This document shows, piece by piece, positions 26,942 to 36,698 of a stretch of 64,000 nt of DNA. Numbering within the stretch: position 1 is the first letter of the stretch; each line of letters begins with the position of its first letter. The DNA comes from Clostridium lundense DSM 17049. Its GTDB lineage: Bacteria; Bacillota; Clostridia; Clostridiales; Clostridiaceae. Position numbers and translations under genes: made by a program. The DNA lies in assembly GCF_000619945.1 (NCBI RefSeq), contig NZ_JHVC01000003.1, positions 1-64,000 of the forward strand, written 5' to 3'. The notes under the pieces are model-generated. The model searched no databases. It saw only the letters and a program-made list of their open reading frames with translations, and was not told where the DNA came from.

Positions 26942-26953
26942 GTAAGTTAATGC

Positions 26954-27487
26954 TTACAAATATATGTTATTATGCTGCCTTTTTAAAAAATCTATAAGTT
27001 CCTCTAACTCTTTATAATTGCTTATGATTTTCACATTTTTGTCATTATAATTTTTCAATATATCTTGAATCTTTGGCATAGTATCTTTAGGAAAATTTTT
27101 GATAAAACTAACGAACTCTTCTGTAATAGTCCCATCAAAACCTTCAGCCATATCGTCTCTATTTCTTCCTTGTTTAATATATTCTTCTGCTCTGTTATAT
27201 GCATTTATCAAGCATATTTCCCAGGATATATTTAATACTATTATTGTATCAGATAATTGAACTCTATTTTCAAGAGTAGATATATAATTGCCATCAATAA
27301 TCCACTTATCATATCTATTTGCAAAGTCATTTACTTTTCTAACCAATTCTTCTCTTGTTATATGTGATTTACCACCAGTATGATATACCTTGTCCAAGTG
27401 CATAACTGGATAACACAAGAACTCATTAATTCTCCTAGTTAAAACTGACTTTCCTGCTCCTGGACATCCGATAATAATAATTTTCAT
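26954..27487 (-). CDS. P-loop kinase-like protein (adenylate kinase / FlaR-related)
   Basis: 177 residues. Walker A GCPGAGKS at residues 7-14, followed by LDKVYH and the segment KWIIDGNYISTLENRVQLSDTIIVLNIS. This is the layout of the proteins annotated as topology modulation (FlaR) or adenylate-kinase-like. A nucleotide-dependent phosphotransferase is likely, but the substrate is unknown. Expressed alone between two terminators. Confidence 0.82.
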   Translation of the reverse strand: MKIIIIGCPGAGKSVLTRRINEFLCYPVMHLDKVYHTGGKSHITREELVRKVNDFANRYDKWIIDGNYISTLENRVQLSDTIIVLNISWEICLINAYNRAEEYIKQGRNRDDMAEGFDGTITEEFVSFIKNFPKDTMPKIQDILKNYNDKNVKIISNYKELEELIDFLKRQHNNIYL

Positions 27488-27610
27488 TTAAATTTACCCC
27501 ATTTAACATTTTAATCTATCATGGCTACAGCGAAAAACTTGCTTCAAGCCAATATTCTAAAGGATATATATCTTCTCTTGATGAAATTATCCCCCTAAAT
27601 AAAACACAAA

Positions 27611-28894
27611 TTACTCATTTTCTTTCACATATTGTCTTGGCGTTATTCCCACTGTCCTTTTAAATACAGTGCAAAAATAGCTTACACTACAGAATCCTAG
27701 TTGAAAAGCTATATCTTCTACAGATAGTTGACTTTGTATTAAAAGCTCTGTTGACTTTTCAATTCGGTAATTGGTTAAATATTGATTAAATGATGTGTTA
27801 AACAAATCTTTAAATAATCTACCAAAATAATAAGGGCTATAGTTGCATAACTTAGCTGCTTTAGCTAAATTGAAATCGCAGTCATTATAATATTTTTTTA
27901 TGCACTCATCTATAAACAATCTCATCTTCTCATCTACATTTTGATGTATTATCATGCTGCTTTTCATAACTTCCTCACAGAATGTAACTATGATCTGTTC
28001 TATTGAGCTAATAAAATTACTATTAAGAATATCCTTCATTGCTACTATACTTATGTGATCAATTTTTTCTTTTTCTATTCCTTCCTCAATATAATAATTT
28101 GATACATGATCTATTAGCTTAACCATTTGCATACGAACATCAACAGAGGAAGTATTTGTAGAGGAAATATGATTAATCATTTCATGTATTGACTCAGTGT
28201 ATCCTTTAGAATTTAGACTATCAATATGAAAAATAATCTTAGCAGCAAAGTTATTCATATCTTCTTTACGCAATAAAATATGTACATCTTGAACCTCATC
28301 ATAAAAGGTATAGGTTCCTCTTCCTTTACTAAAATTATTCTGAAATGCCTTCTGACATTGAGAATATGCTCTAGGAAATTCATTTATATTCTTACAAAAA
28401 TCGCTGATGCCAATTGATATACTTTCATTAGTATATTTTTCAACATCCTGAATTAAATATTGAGCTAAGTTTTTTAATGTTTCTCGATGTTTTTTGGAAT
28501 TACTCTCCTCTGGAAAACATAGAAATGCTCCAATAGTATCTCTTCCAAGAAAAGAAGCTACTACCCCTTTTATACCTCTCTCTTCCAAAGATCTTTCTAA
28601 GTGATTAATCACATGTATCTTTTGGGGATAAATTGAAAACCTAGGAAAACAATTATAAATATCATGGCAATCATCAACCCTAATCAAAAATAAAATTTCT
28701 GGAAGCTTGTCTAATCTAAGCAACTCTAAAATGTAGCTTAAATTACTTAGATTTAGATTTCCATATATAGCACTATAGGCAAACTCTTGACAGTAAAATT
28801 CATAATTACCTTTCTTTAAATAACCATTATATCTTCTAAAAGTGTTTGGAATATCAAGTTCTTTGTTTATATCTATATTAGCAGGCCTATCCAC
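27611..28894 (-). CDS. AraC family transcriptional regulator with large N-terminal sensor region
   Basis: 427 residues. The C-terminal 100 residues form the AraC HTH pair (LAKAAKLCNYSPYYFGRLFKDLF, VEDIAFQLGFCSVSYFCTVFKRTVGITPRQY). The region 90-200 resembles the degenerate GGDEF-like domain of YesN-type regulators (SIGISDFCKNINEFPRAYSQCQKAF). It lies 187 bp past the enoate-reductase-like gene, separated by a strong terminator, and is a plausible regulator of that operon. The role is inferred from position. Confidence 0.85.
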   Translation of the reverse strand: MDRPANIDINKELDIPNTFRRYNGYLKKGNYEFYCQEFAYSAIYGNLNLSNLSYILELLRLDKLPEILFLIRVDDCHDIYNCFPRFSIYPQKIHVINHLERSLEERGIKGVVASFLGRDTIGAFLCFPEESNSKKHRETLKNLAQYLIQDVEKYTNESISIGISDFCKNINEFPRAYSQCQKAFQNNFSKGRGTYTFYDEVQDVHILLRKEDMNNFAAKIIFHIDSLNSKGYTESIHEMINHISSTNTSSVDVRMQMVKLIDHVSNYYIEEGIEKEKIDHISIVAMKDILNSNFISSIEQIIVTFCEEVMKSSMIIHQNVDEKMRLFIDECIKKYYNDCDFNLAKAAKLCNYSPYYFGRLFKDLFNTSFNQYLTNYRIEKSTELLIQSQLSVEDIAFQLGFCSVSYFCTVFKRTVGITPRQYVKENE

Positions 28895-29040
28895 TATGAT
28901 CCCCCCACTACTGATTTCTACAACTTTATTTTTAATTGTATTACCATATATTATATCATAGAACGTTTGAACTTTATGAAATTTCGCACTTTTCTAATTC
29001 CAATATAATTTTGCTCCCTAAGTAATATAAAATTACCAAA

Positions 29041-29071
29041 AACCGAGTATAATTACACATTATACTCGGTT
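29041..29071 (-). terminator. Terminator of the oxidoreductase-permease operon
   Basis: Perfect arms AACCGAGTATAA and TTATACTCGGTT with a 7-nt loop, followed by TTTTT on the minus strand. Confidence 0.85.
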
Positions 29072-29081
29072 AAAAAGATAA

Positions 29082-31034
29082 TTAAATTGTGGTACCAATA
29101 TCGTAGCCGCTTCTCACAGCATCCAGTACCTTTCTAGGTTTAAGGCTATCTCCAATATTATAAAACTCTATACTATAATCCCTTAGTGAATCTACTTCAT
29201 ATGATTTTGATCTTAAACCAGTAGCTACTATAATAGTATCTCCTCCATATTGAACTTCATTGCCATCTTTATCTAAAACAATTACCCCTTTATCATTTAT
29301 AGCTTTACATTTAGTATTTGTTACAATTTTTATAGGCCATTTTGCCATTTGTATTAACAAGGCTTCCCTATATAGATATGCCCCATCTATAACTACATCT
29401 GGTCTCATTTCTATAACTGTAACCTTCTTACCTTTTTGAGCTAAATTTAAGGCTTCTTCACAGCCCATTAATCCGCCGCCAATAACAATGACCTTTTCTC
29501 CTATGTCATCATTTCTCTTCCCAATTTCCGTAGCCATTATTACATTTTTAGAATCAATACCTGGTATGTTTGGTACAATAGGCTCTGCCCCAATTGCTGC
29601 TACTACTGTATCTGGAGCTAAATACTCTATAATCTCTTTTGTTACACAAGTATTTAACATAACTTTAATAGGCCTTTCATTGACTCTTTTAATAAGTACA
29701 TCCTTAAATTTCTTAAGATCCGATTTAAAAGATATATTTTCTATCACTTTTATTGTTCCACCTAAGCTATTGCTTTTTTCACAGAGTATAACTTCATGTC
29801 CCCTGTCTGAAGCTGTGATTGCTGCTTGCATACCTGCAGGCCCACCACCAATTACTAAAACTCTCTTTTTCTTTTCTGTTTTTCTTGGAGTCATAGCTTC
29901 CTGCTCTCTTCCTATAATCGGGTTAACAGAGCATTTTAAGCTTCTAATAGGATATTTTATATATGGGACAAAATCTCCACTTAAACAAACTAAACAACGT
30001 AAACATGGACTTATATCATCTATTTTCTTTTCTCTAAGCTTTTTAGGTAAATATGGATCAGCAAGTAGCGGTCTTCCCAAGGCAACTATATCAGCTTTTC
30101 CATTTGAAATTATATCCTCCATAAGATCAGGATCATTTATTCCTCCAACTACAGCTACTGGAGTTTTTACAGCTTTTTTTATTGCCTCCGCTAAAGGTAC
30201 ATTAATTCCTTTTTGATGAAATGCTGATGGGAACATGTGAGTATTAGTTGCAGGATTATGGAAAGTACAACTTGAAACATGTATTATATCTACTTTTCCA
30301 TCAATCATTTTTGCAAACTCTACCATATCATCAATAGTTAGTCCACCTTCTACATATTCAGAACCACTTAAACGAAATTCAATTGGAAAATCAAAGCCAC
30401 ATTTCTTTCTAATATTATCTATAACCATTAATGAAATTCTAGCTCGGTTTTCTAGAATTCCTCCAAATCTATCAGTACGCTTATTATTAAGAGGTGATAA
30501 AAATTGGTGTAATAACCATCCATGGGCTCCATGAATCATAACCATATCACATCCACCTAGTTTGGCCATTTCAGCTGCATCACCAAAGGCATCTACAACT
30601 TCTTCAATAACTTCTTCATCCATTTCTACAATTGGACCTGCAAATAATGGCTCCCCTGCACTAGGACCATATACTGTGCCGCTGTAGTAATCTTTATTAG
30701 CTCTTCTTCCTGGGTGAATTAATTGAATGGAAGCAAATGCTCCATGTCTATGAATAGCATCTGTAGTTCTTATTAAGGATGGTAAAATATCTGGATTATC
30801 TAGGCAAGGCATTCTGCCATGGGCTACACCAGTTTTAGTGTGCACATTACTTTCACCAATAGTTACAATTGCTGCCCCTCCTTTTGCTTTTAACTCAAAG
30901 TAGCCAACACTTTCTGGCGTAAAAAACCCCTCAAAAGTTCCATTTCCAGTATTGCTTGGAGCTGATTCAATTCTATTTCTTAATGTTAAAGCTCCTATTT
31001 TAATAGGACTAAGTAAATTTTTATAATCTTTCAT
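29082..31034 (-). CDS. Old-yellow-enzyme family NADH:flavin oxidoreductase, 2-enoate reductase-like
   Basis: 650 residues with three parts. Residues 1-335 form the FMN barrel, with the His-Pro-Gly-Arg motif near 107-110 and FMN-binding VVGGIN/VALGRPLLADP. Then an iron-sulfur site with C344, C347, C350 and C368. Then FAD- and NAD-binding domains (GGGPAGMQAA at 396, GGGLMGCEEA near 517). Such enzymes reduce alpha,beta-unsaturated acids or acyl-CoAs (2-enoate reductase, 2,4-dienoyl-CoA reductase, Bai enzymes). The downstream position behind an APC permease suggests use in amino-acid-derived enoate reduction. The substrate is not determined by sequence. Confidence 0.88.
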   Translation of the reverse strand: MKDYKNLLSPIKIGALTLRNRIESAPSNTGNGTFEGFFTPESVGYFELKAKGGAAIVTIGESNVHTKTGVAHGRMPCLDNPDILPSLIRTTDAIHRHGAFASIQLIHPGRRANKDYYSGTVYGPSAGEPLFAGPIVEMDEEVIEEVVDAFGDAAEMAKLGGCDMVMIHGAHGWLLHQFLSPLNNKRTDRFGGILENRARISLMVIDNIRKKCGFDFPIEFRLSGSEYVEGGLTIDDMVEFAKMIDGKVDIIHVSSCTFHNPATNTHMFPSAFHQKGINVPLAEAIKKAVKTPVAVVGGINDPDLMEDIISNGKADIVALGRPLLADPYLPKKLREKKIDDISPCLRCLVCLSGDFVPYIKYPIRSLKCSVNPIIGREQEAMTPRKTEKKKRVLVIGGGPAGMQAAITASDRGHEVILCEKSNSLGGTIKVIENISFKSDLKKFKDVLIKRVNERPIKVMLNTCVTKEIIEYLAPDTVVAAIGAEPIVPNIPGIDSKNVIMATEIGKRNDDIGEKVIVIGGGLMGCEEALNLAQKGKKVTVIEMRPDVVIDGAYLYREALLIQMAKWPIKIVTNTKCKAINDKGVIVLDKDGNEVQYGGDTIIVATGLRSKSYEVDSLRDYSIEFYNIGDSLKPRKVLDAVRSGYDIGTTI

Positions 31035-31071
31035 ATTCTTTGTTCCCCCATCTTTCTTAATTATTTTTTTA

Positions 31072-32409
31072 CTATGCCTCTTCGTAGCTTACTTCCATGT
31101 TTACTTTTCCAGATTTTAATCTTAATACTGAATATGTCATAGCAAAGATTGCTACGGCTCCATTACCAATAAATTCTGCTGGTGTAAGAACTCCAATTAA
31201 TAGTCCTATTTGTGCAATGGTGGATACTGCCCCTAAGATACTAAAAAACACAAGTGCTCCGTGAGATACATGATAATGTGACTTCTTCCATAATTCTGGA
31301 ACAACTTTAGGAAGATTTACTGCTGAATAACATACTATTGCAAAGAATAAATTATTTAAAATAACAGCCATATTTCCAATGGTAGATATATTAAATTTAA
31401 AAAATATTGGAATTAAACTTTCTACATAAAAGAGAGTCAATATAACATATGGAGTTTTATATTTATTTAATAAGCCAAGCTTTTTAGGTAACCATCCATC
31501 TACACTAGCTTGCAATATAGGTTTAGTAACCCAACCAAAACAAGCATTTAAGGTAGTAATTAATGCAAACATAGCTCCCCCAATTATAAAAAATACATAC
31601 AAAGGTTTTGGTAATACTTTTTGAGCTACAAGTGATAATGGTTTTCCTGCTACTGCTGAAACAGGTAGCACTCCTGAAGCAACGGTGGACATAAAAGCAT
31701 AGAAAACAGCAACAATAAGAGTACCTGCAATAACTGCAAAAGGAATATCTCTAGTAGGATTTTTTGCTTCAGCACCAAGATGTATTACAACATTAGCTCC
31801 CCCTATAGCCCATGTTAGTAATGCTGCAGCTGCAAATAATCCTGGAACCCCTCCAGTCATAAAATCTGGCGGACTAAAAAACCCTGGTTCTACCTTAGTT
31901 ACTCCAAACACTGAAAATGCGGTAATAGCAATAGCCATTATTAATGTCATAAGATTTTGTACTTTAGCAGCTCCTTCCATTCCAAAAAGGTTTATTAAGT
32001 ATACAATTGTTAATACAATAAATGCCACTAAAGTTTTATTAATTACAGGAACTAATGCAAACAGATAATCCGCAAAACTAATAGCATACATGGATAGTGC
32101 GGACCATGCTAAGATATGAATAATTATAAAGAACCCTGAAAACGTTTTATGTGATAACAGTGCTAATTGAGTGTAAAATCCGCCCCTCATTCTTATGGTT
32201 CCACTGACAAATATCATTGGTATTGTCATTGCTAAGGTGAATAGTGCTGCTATAAGCATGGCTATATTAGTAGATCTACCTGTCATACCTATAGCAACTC
32301 CTGTAAGCGCAAAAACCCCTGAACCAATTGTTTGTCCAACCGCTATAGACAGTAACTCTTTTCTTCCTAGTACTCTTTTCAAGTCCTTAGTTGATGTGAC
32401 GTTAGACAT
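31072..32409 (-). CDS. APC family amino acid permease
   Basis: 445 residues, twelve predicted membrane helices. The opening VGQTIGSGVFALTG holds the GSG substrate-carboxylate motif of APC transporters, and the GAEAKNPTRDIPFAV loop is also typical. It is the first gene of the operon with the enoate-reductase-like enzyme, with a 37-bp gap. The promoter at 32454-32482 and RBS GGGGGG precede the ATG. It likely imports the amino acid that feeds the reductive pathway; this is inferred from linkage. Confidence 0.88.
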   Translation of the reverse strand: MSNVTSTKDLKRVLGRKELLSIAVGQTIGSGVFALTGVAIGMTGRSTNIAMLIAALFTLAMTIPMIFVSGTIRMRGGFYTQLALLSHKTFSGFFIIIHILAWSALSMYAISFADYLFALVPVINKTLVAFIVLTIVYLINLFGMEGAAKVQNLMTLIMAIAITAFSVFGVTKVEPGFFSPPDFMTGGVPGLFAAAALLTWAIGGANVVIHLGAEAKNPTRDIPFAVIAGTLIVAVFYAFMSTVASGVLPVSAVAGKPLSLVAQKVLPKPLYVFFIIGGAMFALITTLNACFGWVTKPILQASVDGWLPKKLGLLNKYKTPYVILTLFYVESLIPIFFKFNISTIGNMAVILNNLFFAIVCYSAVNLPKVVPELWKKSHYHVSHGALVFFSILGAVSTIAQIGLLIGVLTPAEFIGNGAVAIFAMTYSVLRLKSGKVNMEVSYEEA

Positions 32410-32453
32410 AAAAACCCCCCTTTAACTGATATAATTGACTTAATTTTAGTAAA

Positions 32454-32482
32454 AGTATACCATTGAGACTATTTTATGTCAT
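32454..32482 (-). promoter_or_regulatory. Promoter of the permease-oxidoreductase operon
   Basis: On the minus strand ATGACA (32482-32477), a 17-bp spacer and TATACT (32459-32454), 45 bp before the ATG. Confidence 0.65.
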
Positions 32483-32532
32483 TTAACAAAATTGCTTCAA
32501 AATTTAACTTTTTAGTCTTTCTATAAATAAAT

Positions 32533-32599
32533 AGGGATAGTTAACAACTTTTCCCTCCTAGGATGCTTGTTTAAAAACTTAAATTTCTTAACTGTCCCT
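32533..32599. repeat. Hairpin repeat, family B copy 3 (diverged)
   Basis: AGGGATAGTTAACAACTTTT at the left and TTTCTTAACTGTCCCT at the right match the ends of the copies at 17311 and 51124. The stem is more decayed. A half copy (ACAGTTATCAACTTTTCC) lies near 33154. Confidence 0.55.
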
Positions 32600-32613
32600 T
32601 AAAATAGTATAAA

Positions 32614-32650
32614 AAACCCCTGCACCTAATTACTTTAAGTGCAGGGGTTT
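32614..32650 (-). terminator. Terminator hairpin, shared-loop family
   Basis: Arms AAACCCCTGCAC and GTGCAGGGGTTT are perfect, loop CTAATTACTTTAA. Related hairpins lie at 22816, 57634 and 59967. Confidence 0.8.
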
Positions 32651-32674
32651 TAACCCATTATATTTAAAAAATCT

Positions 32675-33082
32675 TTATATATCTTTAAAAATAATTTCCT
32701 CTACCTTGGATATTTTATGGGCAAAAGCTTCACTAACAACATTGGTTATCATAATTATTTGAACATCCTCAGTAGGAAAAATGCTATTAGATGCAAAGAA
32801 TCCTGGTATTCCGCCACCGTGATATATTTTCTTTCTCATCTTTTCTCCAAGTTTAACATCAGATGTAAAAATTCCATATCCATAGTAGCCTTCCTCTCCA
32901 CTATCAGCATATTTACCAATCATTTTCTTTAATGATTCTTCACTAATTACCTTTCCTGTAAATAATGCATTGTTCCAACTATATAGAAGTTCATTAAAAT
33001 AATTATGGATATTTGTTTTAATCTTGTCCACCATTTCTTCATTTATCATATTGTTGTTTTCCCCATTGCTATATTTACTCAT
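32675..33082 (-). pseudogene. C-terminal fragment of a serine hydrolase (class C beta-lactamase/PBP-like)
   Basis: 135 residues matching only the end of serine beta-lactamase-like proteins: YGYGIFTSD, then IYHGGGIPGFFASNSIFP, where HGG replaces the KTG motif, and IIMITN. The SxxK and YxN motifs are absent, so it cannot be catalytic. An AAGGGGAAAG site precedes the ATG, so the fragment could still be translated. Neighbouring remnants suggest repeated loss of related genes here. Confidence 0.65.
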
Positions 33083-33186
33083 AACTTTCCCCTTCTGTAT
33101 ACCAAATTTGTAATTATATTTTACTTTACATTAACCCTACCAATATAAATAACAGTTATCAACTTTTCCCTCTTTCTTTCCTTCTC

Positions 33187-33252
33187 TTATACCTTCAAGA
33201 AATCCATAGCCGTTTTAAAAATAGTATCCTCAATAATATTTGCTATTACACA
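33187..33252 (-). pseudogene. Second serine-hydrolase C-terminal remnant
   Basis: Minus-strand frame of about 22 codons ending IIEDTIFKTAMDFLKV at a stop at 33187. It resembles the tail of the fragment next door (KVEEIIFKDI). Very short, so tentative. Confidence 0.25.
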
Positions 33253-33260
33253 GACTCAAA

Positions 33261-33452
33261 TTATTTAAGCATATAATATTTAGATAAATACAAATAACTA
33301 ACTATTATTATGAAAATAATGCTTGCAATTGCAAGACGATTTTTCCCTTTCTTAGCATTGCTGTATACAGAAGTCAATTGAGAAATTAAAACTGCAAAAT
33401 ATAAAATTGTATACCAGTCAGTTAAAAAAGTTATAGATGGAGGAACTTTCAT
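33261..33452 (-). CDS. Small two-helix membrane protein
   Basis: 63 residues with two hydrophobic helices (WYTILYFAVLISQLTSVY and LAIASIIFIIIVSYLYL) joined by a short basic loop NAKKGKNR. The ATG at 33452 is chosen because AGAGGTGAC lies just upstream; a longer upstream frame has no site. Family not recognised. Confidence 0.6.
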   Translation of the reverse strand: MKVPPSITFLTDWYTILYFAVLISQLTSVYSNAKKGKNRLAIASIIFIIIVSYLYLSKYYMLK

Positions 33453-33671
33453 AACAGTCACCTCTTTATAAATATATTTATATTTTAACTCTACCTTATT
33501 ATAGTCCAATTGGAAAATCTCCCTTTGCTTTATATAAGGAATTATCTCCATACTAATAGTATAACATATCCATGTAATATCTTGGGTTTCATATTTCCAT
33601 AATTTACCCACCCAAATGTAATCTATTACTTTCATATATATATAACTATATCTATATTGAAATACAACCAC

Positions 33672-33705
33672 AAAATGGAGGCAATTTTTAACTTGCCTCC
33701 ATTTT
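33672..33705 (-). terminator. Terminator hairpin
   Basis: Perfect 13-bp arms AAAATGGAGGCAA and TTGCCTCCATTTT with an 8-nt loop, downstream of the ABC exporter operon remnant. Confidence 0.75.
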
Positions 33706-33731
33706 ACTCTATCTTTTACTTTTCGGTGCAA

Positions 33732-34096
33732 TCACTTATCCTCACTATCATATCTCCACACTAAAACAGTATTACACTTATTATCACCTGATAGCCACAG
33801 AGATAATGTAGCTTTATCTTCTTTAACTAATTTTTCTAACCATTCTTTTGTAGTTTTTCATATGTGACAATAGTTTTTTGCACATTCCCATTAGGAGAGT
33901 ATTGAGCCCCTATGGTTTTAGTAAAAAATTTTGTATCCTTATCCACAATAAATTTAAGCTCTTTTGGATTGTCAGTATTAACAGTTTGAGTAAACAAAAT
34001 ATTGTCCTTTATATCTTTGCACAATACTTCCATATCAGGCTTATCTGTATTATTTTTATAAGAAACAATCTTATTCTTCCCCTCTAATATTCTCAA
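33732..34096 (-). pseudogene. Frameshifted remnant of an unknown gene after the ABC exporter
   Basis: The first part (to about 33840) reads KNKIVSYKNNTDKPDMEVL ... QKTIVTYEKL and then stops. The next frame continues as KEWLEKLVKEDKATLSLWLS ... VLVWRYDSEDK to a stop at 33732. The two halves look like one protein broken by a single frameshift. The 5' end runs into the permease gene, so the N-terminus was lost by deletion. Family not recognised. Confidence 0.5.
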
Positions 34097-36698
34097 TTAT
34101 ATTTTCCTTATTTATTTTTCTTAATGGTATATAAGTTGATACAAGAGAAATAATTATAGCTCCAATTACAGCTGTTAAAATTTCTTTTATAGGAAATGCC
34201 CATTGAAAATCTCTAAGATTTTGCATTATCTTAAATAATTCATAAGATAATACTGTTCCAATAATTCCTCCGTATATAGATGCTATTACACCATAATATA
34301 TTCCTTCAATACAAACCATTTTACTCATTTTGCCCTTGTCCATACCTACTGCTCTAATCATAGCTAACTCTCTTTTTCTAAGTATTAAGTTTGTACTTAT
34401 GGTATTTATAATATTTAAACATCCTATTAAAGTTATTACCGCTACAAATCCATATAAAAATATATTAATTGCTATAGCCTTATCTCTGTTTCGCTTTGAA
34501 TCCTCTTCAAAATCAAAATATTGATATCTAGGATCTTTTTTATTTAAGCCCTTTAAATACTCTGCTAAATTTTCCTTATTACTACCTTCTTTTAGCTGAA
34601 TAAACATTCTTCTAATATCATTATTTCCAGTAATATTTTTATATACTTTTTCTGAAGTTATTAAACTTACTGATGCATTAACATTATACTCATTATCTAA
34701 AATACCTTTATCCAAAATACCTATAACTTTAACACTTTTAATATTACTTTCATCAATATCTTCATTATCTTTCAGTTTCTTCTTATCAATAATTTTAATT
34801 TCATCTCCAACCTTATAATCCGCTATATCAAATACAGAGGACTTTTTGGTTTCTTCATTGTATAAACTATTTGTTTTTATAAGGATTACTCCATTCTCAT
34901 TATTTAATTTTTCTTTATCTACAGTACCTTCTCTAATATATTTTTTAAGCTCAGACAGCATATTATCTCCATAGGAAATTACTCCATTACTGCGAAGAAC
35001 TAATTGTTCGTCCTTTATTCTTTCTTTTAAATCTGGCCTTAACTCAAATAATTTAGGATTTACTTTTTTCTCGGGAATTAAAATATCTTTACCATCATAC
35101 ATAACTTTATATACTTTTTCCGCATCTTTAAAATTTGTAATTTCATTATAAATAGAAAGATTTATTCCTGTATTTGAACCGCCTCTTTTCCATAGCATAA
35201 AATCTTTCATATCCTTTTCTTTCACTGCTCCTGTTTTAAATACAAAACTTGCAAAACTACCAAAAACTATATAAAGTACTATACTTATAGTCAATGAAAA
35301 TACAGTAATTCTAAACTTTTTTCTATTCCTTTTAAGATTTTTATAGGCAATTTCTCCTTCTATTCCTAAAATCTTATTAATTATTTTAGATCTTTTCCTC
35401 TTTTTTAATTTTTCCTTCTTTAGACTTCCAGTATTTCTTACCGCCTCCAATGGTGAAACTTTAGAAGCCCTTTTTGCTGGCCCTATTGCAGATAAATAAA
35501 TTGTAATTAATCCTATTATCACACTTATTATGAATACAACTGGTGATATAACTACCTTTATTTCATCTTTTAATAAGACTTTAACCACACTAATTACTAT
35601 TTCCATTGCTAGTACTCCACTAGCAAGTCCTAATGGGATACCTATAAAACTTAAAATTAATGCTTCCTTTAAAACCAGCTTTTTTATCTGATTTGGTGCT
35701 GCTCCCGTACATCTAAGTATTCCAAATTGTGAAACTCTCTCTAGAACTGATATATTAAATATGTTATATATAACTGCTATAGTGCTTATAATAATTAGCC
35801 CTACTATGAATGCTACTAAAGCTGTTAACCCTTCATTTATAGACTTATCCAAACTTTGAGCATATAATCTTAAAAGATTCTCATTATACTCAATGTTATA
35901 TCTATAGGTACCCCTTGATGTTTTTTCTTTTTCCATTCCTAAATTTTTAGCTATATTCTCACACTTTTTATAAACATCTTTCACAGAATTCAATTTTACA
36001 TAAACATTGTATTTCTTATCGATTGGTAGTTTGTTTTCATCTAAAAAAGTTATTCCCTGGGTAACGTATACACCTGGCCATGAAGTTTTAGGAGCTGTAA
36101 TACCCACTATTGTATATTCCTTTTCTCCTTTTTTATTAAAAGTTTCCTCGGATTCTCCTTCTCCATCTTTACCTTTCTTTTCTTTAAATATTCTTTCTCC
36201 AATATCTAATTTAATTTTTTCTCCAATCTGGGGTTTTCCAGGTAAATAATCAGGTACCCAATATTCTACTGCTATTTCATTTTCCTTTTGTGGAAGTCTT
36301 CCTTCTTTTATATTAATAGGAAACATACTTAGTGCTCTACTGCCATAAGCTTTTATGTCTAAATATCTGTACAAAGGAGCTGAAGGGTTGCTTTCTCTTT
36401 CCTCCTTGCTTATATTTGATAATATTGCTATGGTATGGTCACTGGTAACGGATATATTATCTACATCCACATTATTATTTATTTTATTAACCTGATCCTT
36501 ATCTATTCCCACAAATTTGGCATGATAATGTCCATTGTCTTTTATACAATCATTTATAAATTTTGTTTTTACACTTACAAGCATTGTTCCTATAGCCGTT
36601 ACAAGTGCAACAGAAAGCACTATACCTAATATTGTAAGTATAGTTCTTTTCTTTTGCCCCTTTAAATATCTATATGTTAGATGATCATACTTCTTCAT
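34071..36698 (-). CDS. FtsX-like ABC transporter permease (MacB/LolE type)
   Basis: 875 residues. One N-terminal helix (17-40), an extracytoplasmic domain (40-290), three helices ending near 405, a second extracytoplasmic region after the helix near 465, and three helices at the C-terminus. This is the doubled FtsX layout of Firmicutes exporters for lipids, peptides or bacitracin-type antibiotics. The ATPase gene lies upstream with a 4-bp ATGA overlap. No dedicated two-component system is adjacent, so an antibiotic-detox role is not supported. Confidence 0.9.
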   Translation of the reverse strand: MKKYDHLTYRYLKGQKKRTILTILGIVLSVALVTAIGTMLVSVKTKFINDCIKDNGHYHAKFVGIDKDQVNKINNNVDVDNISVTSDHTIAILSNISKEERESNPSAPLYRYLDIKAYGSRALSMFPINIKEGRLPQKENEIAVEYWVPDYLPGKPQIGEKIKLDIGERIFKEKKGKDGEGESEETFNKKGEKEYTIVGITAPKTSWPGVYVTQGITFLDENKLPIDKKYNVYVKLNSVKDVYKKCENIAKNLGMEKEKTSRGTYRYNIEYNENLLRLYAQSLDKSINEGLTALVAFIVGLIIISTIAVIYNIFNISVLERVSQFGILRCTGAAPNQIKKLVLKEALILSFIGIPLGLASGVLAMEIVISVVKVLLKDEIKVVISPVVFIISVIIGLITIYLSAIGPAKRASKVSPLEAVRNTGSLKKEKLKKRKRSKIINKILGIEGEIAYKNLKRNRKKFRITVFSLTISIVLYIVFGSFASFVFKTGAVKEKDMKDFMLWKRGGSNTGINLSIYNEITNFKDAEKVYKVMYDGKDILIPEKKVNPKLFELRPDLKERIKDEQLVLRSNGVISYGDNMLSELKKYIREGTVDKEKLNNENGVILIKTNSLYNEETKKSSVFDIADYKVGDEIKIIDKKKLKDNEDIDESNIKSVKVIGILDKGILDNEYNVNASVSLITSEKVYKNITGNNDIRRMFIQLKEGSNKENLAEYLKGLNKKDPRYQYFDFEEDSKRNRDKAIAINIFLYGFVAVITLIGCLNIINTISTNLILRKRELAMIRAVGMDKGKMSKMVCIEGIYYGVIASIYGGIIGTVLSYELFKIMQNLRDFQWAFPIKEILTAVIGAIIISLVSTYIPLRKINKENIIENIRGEE

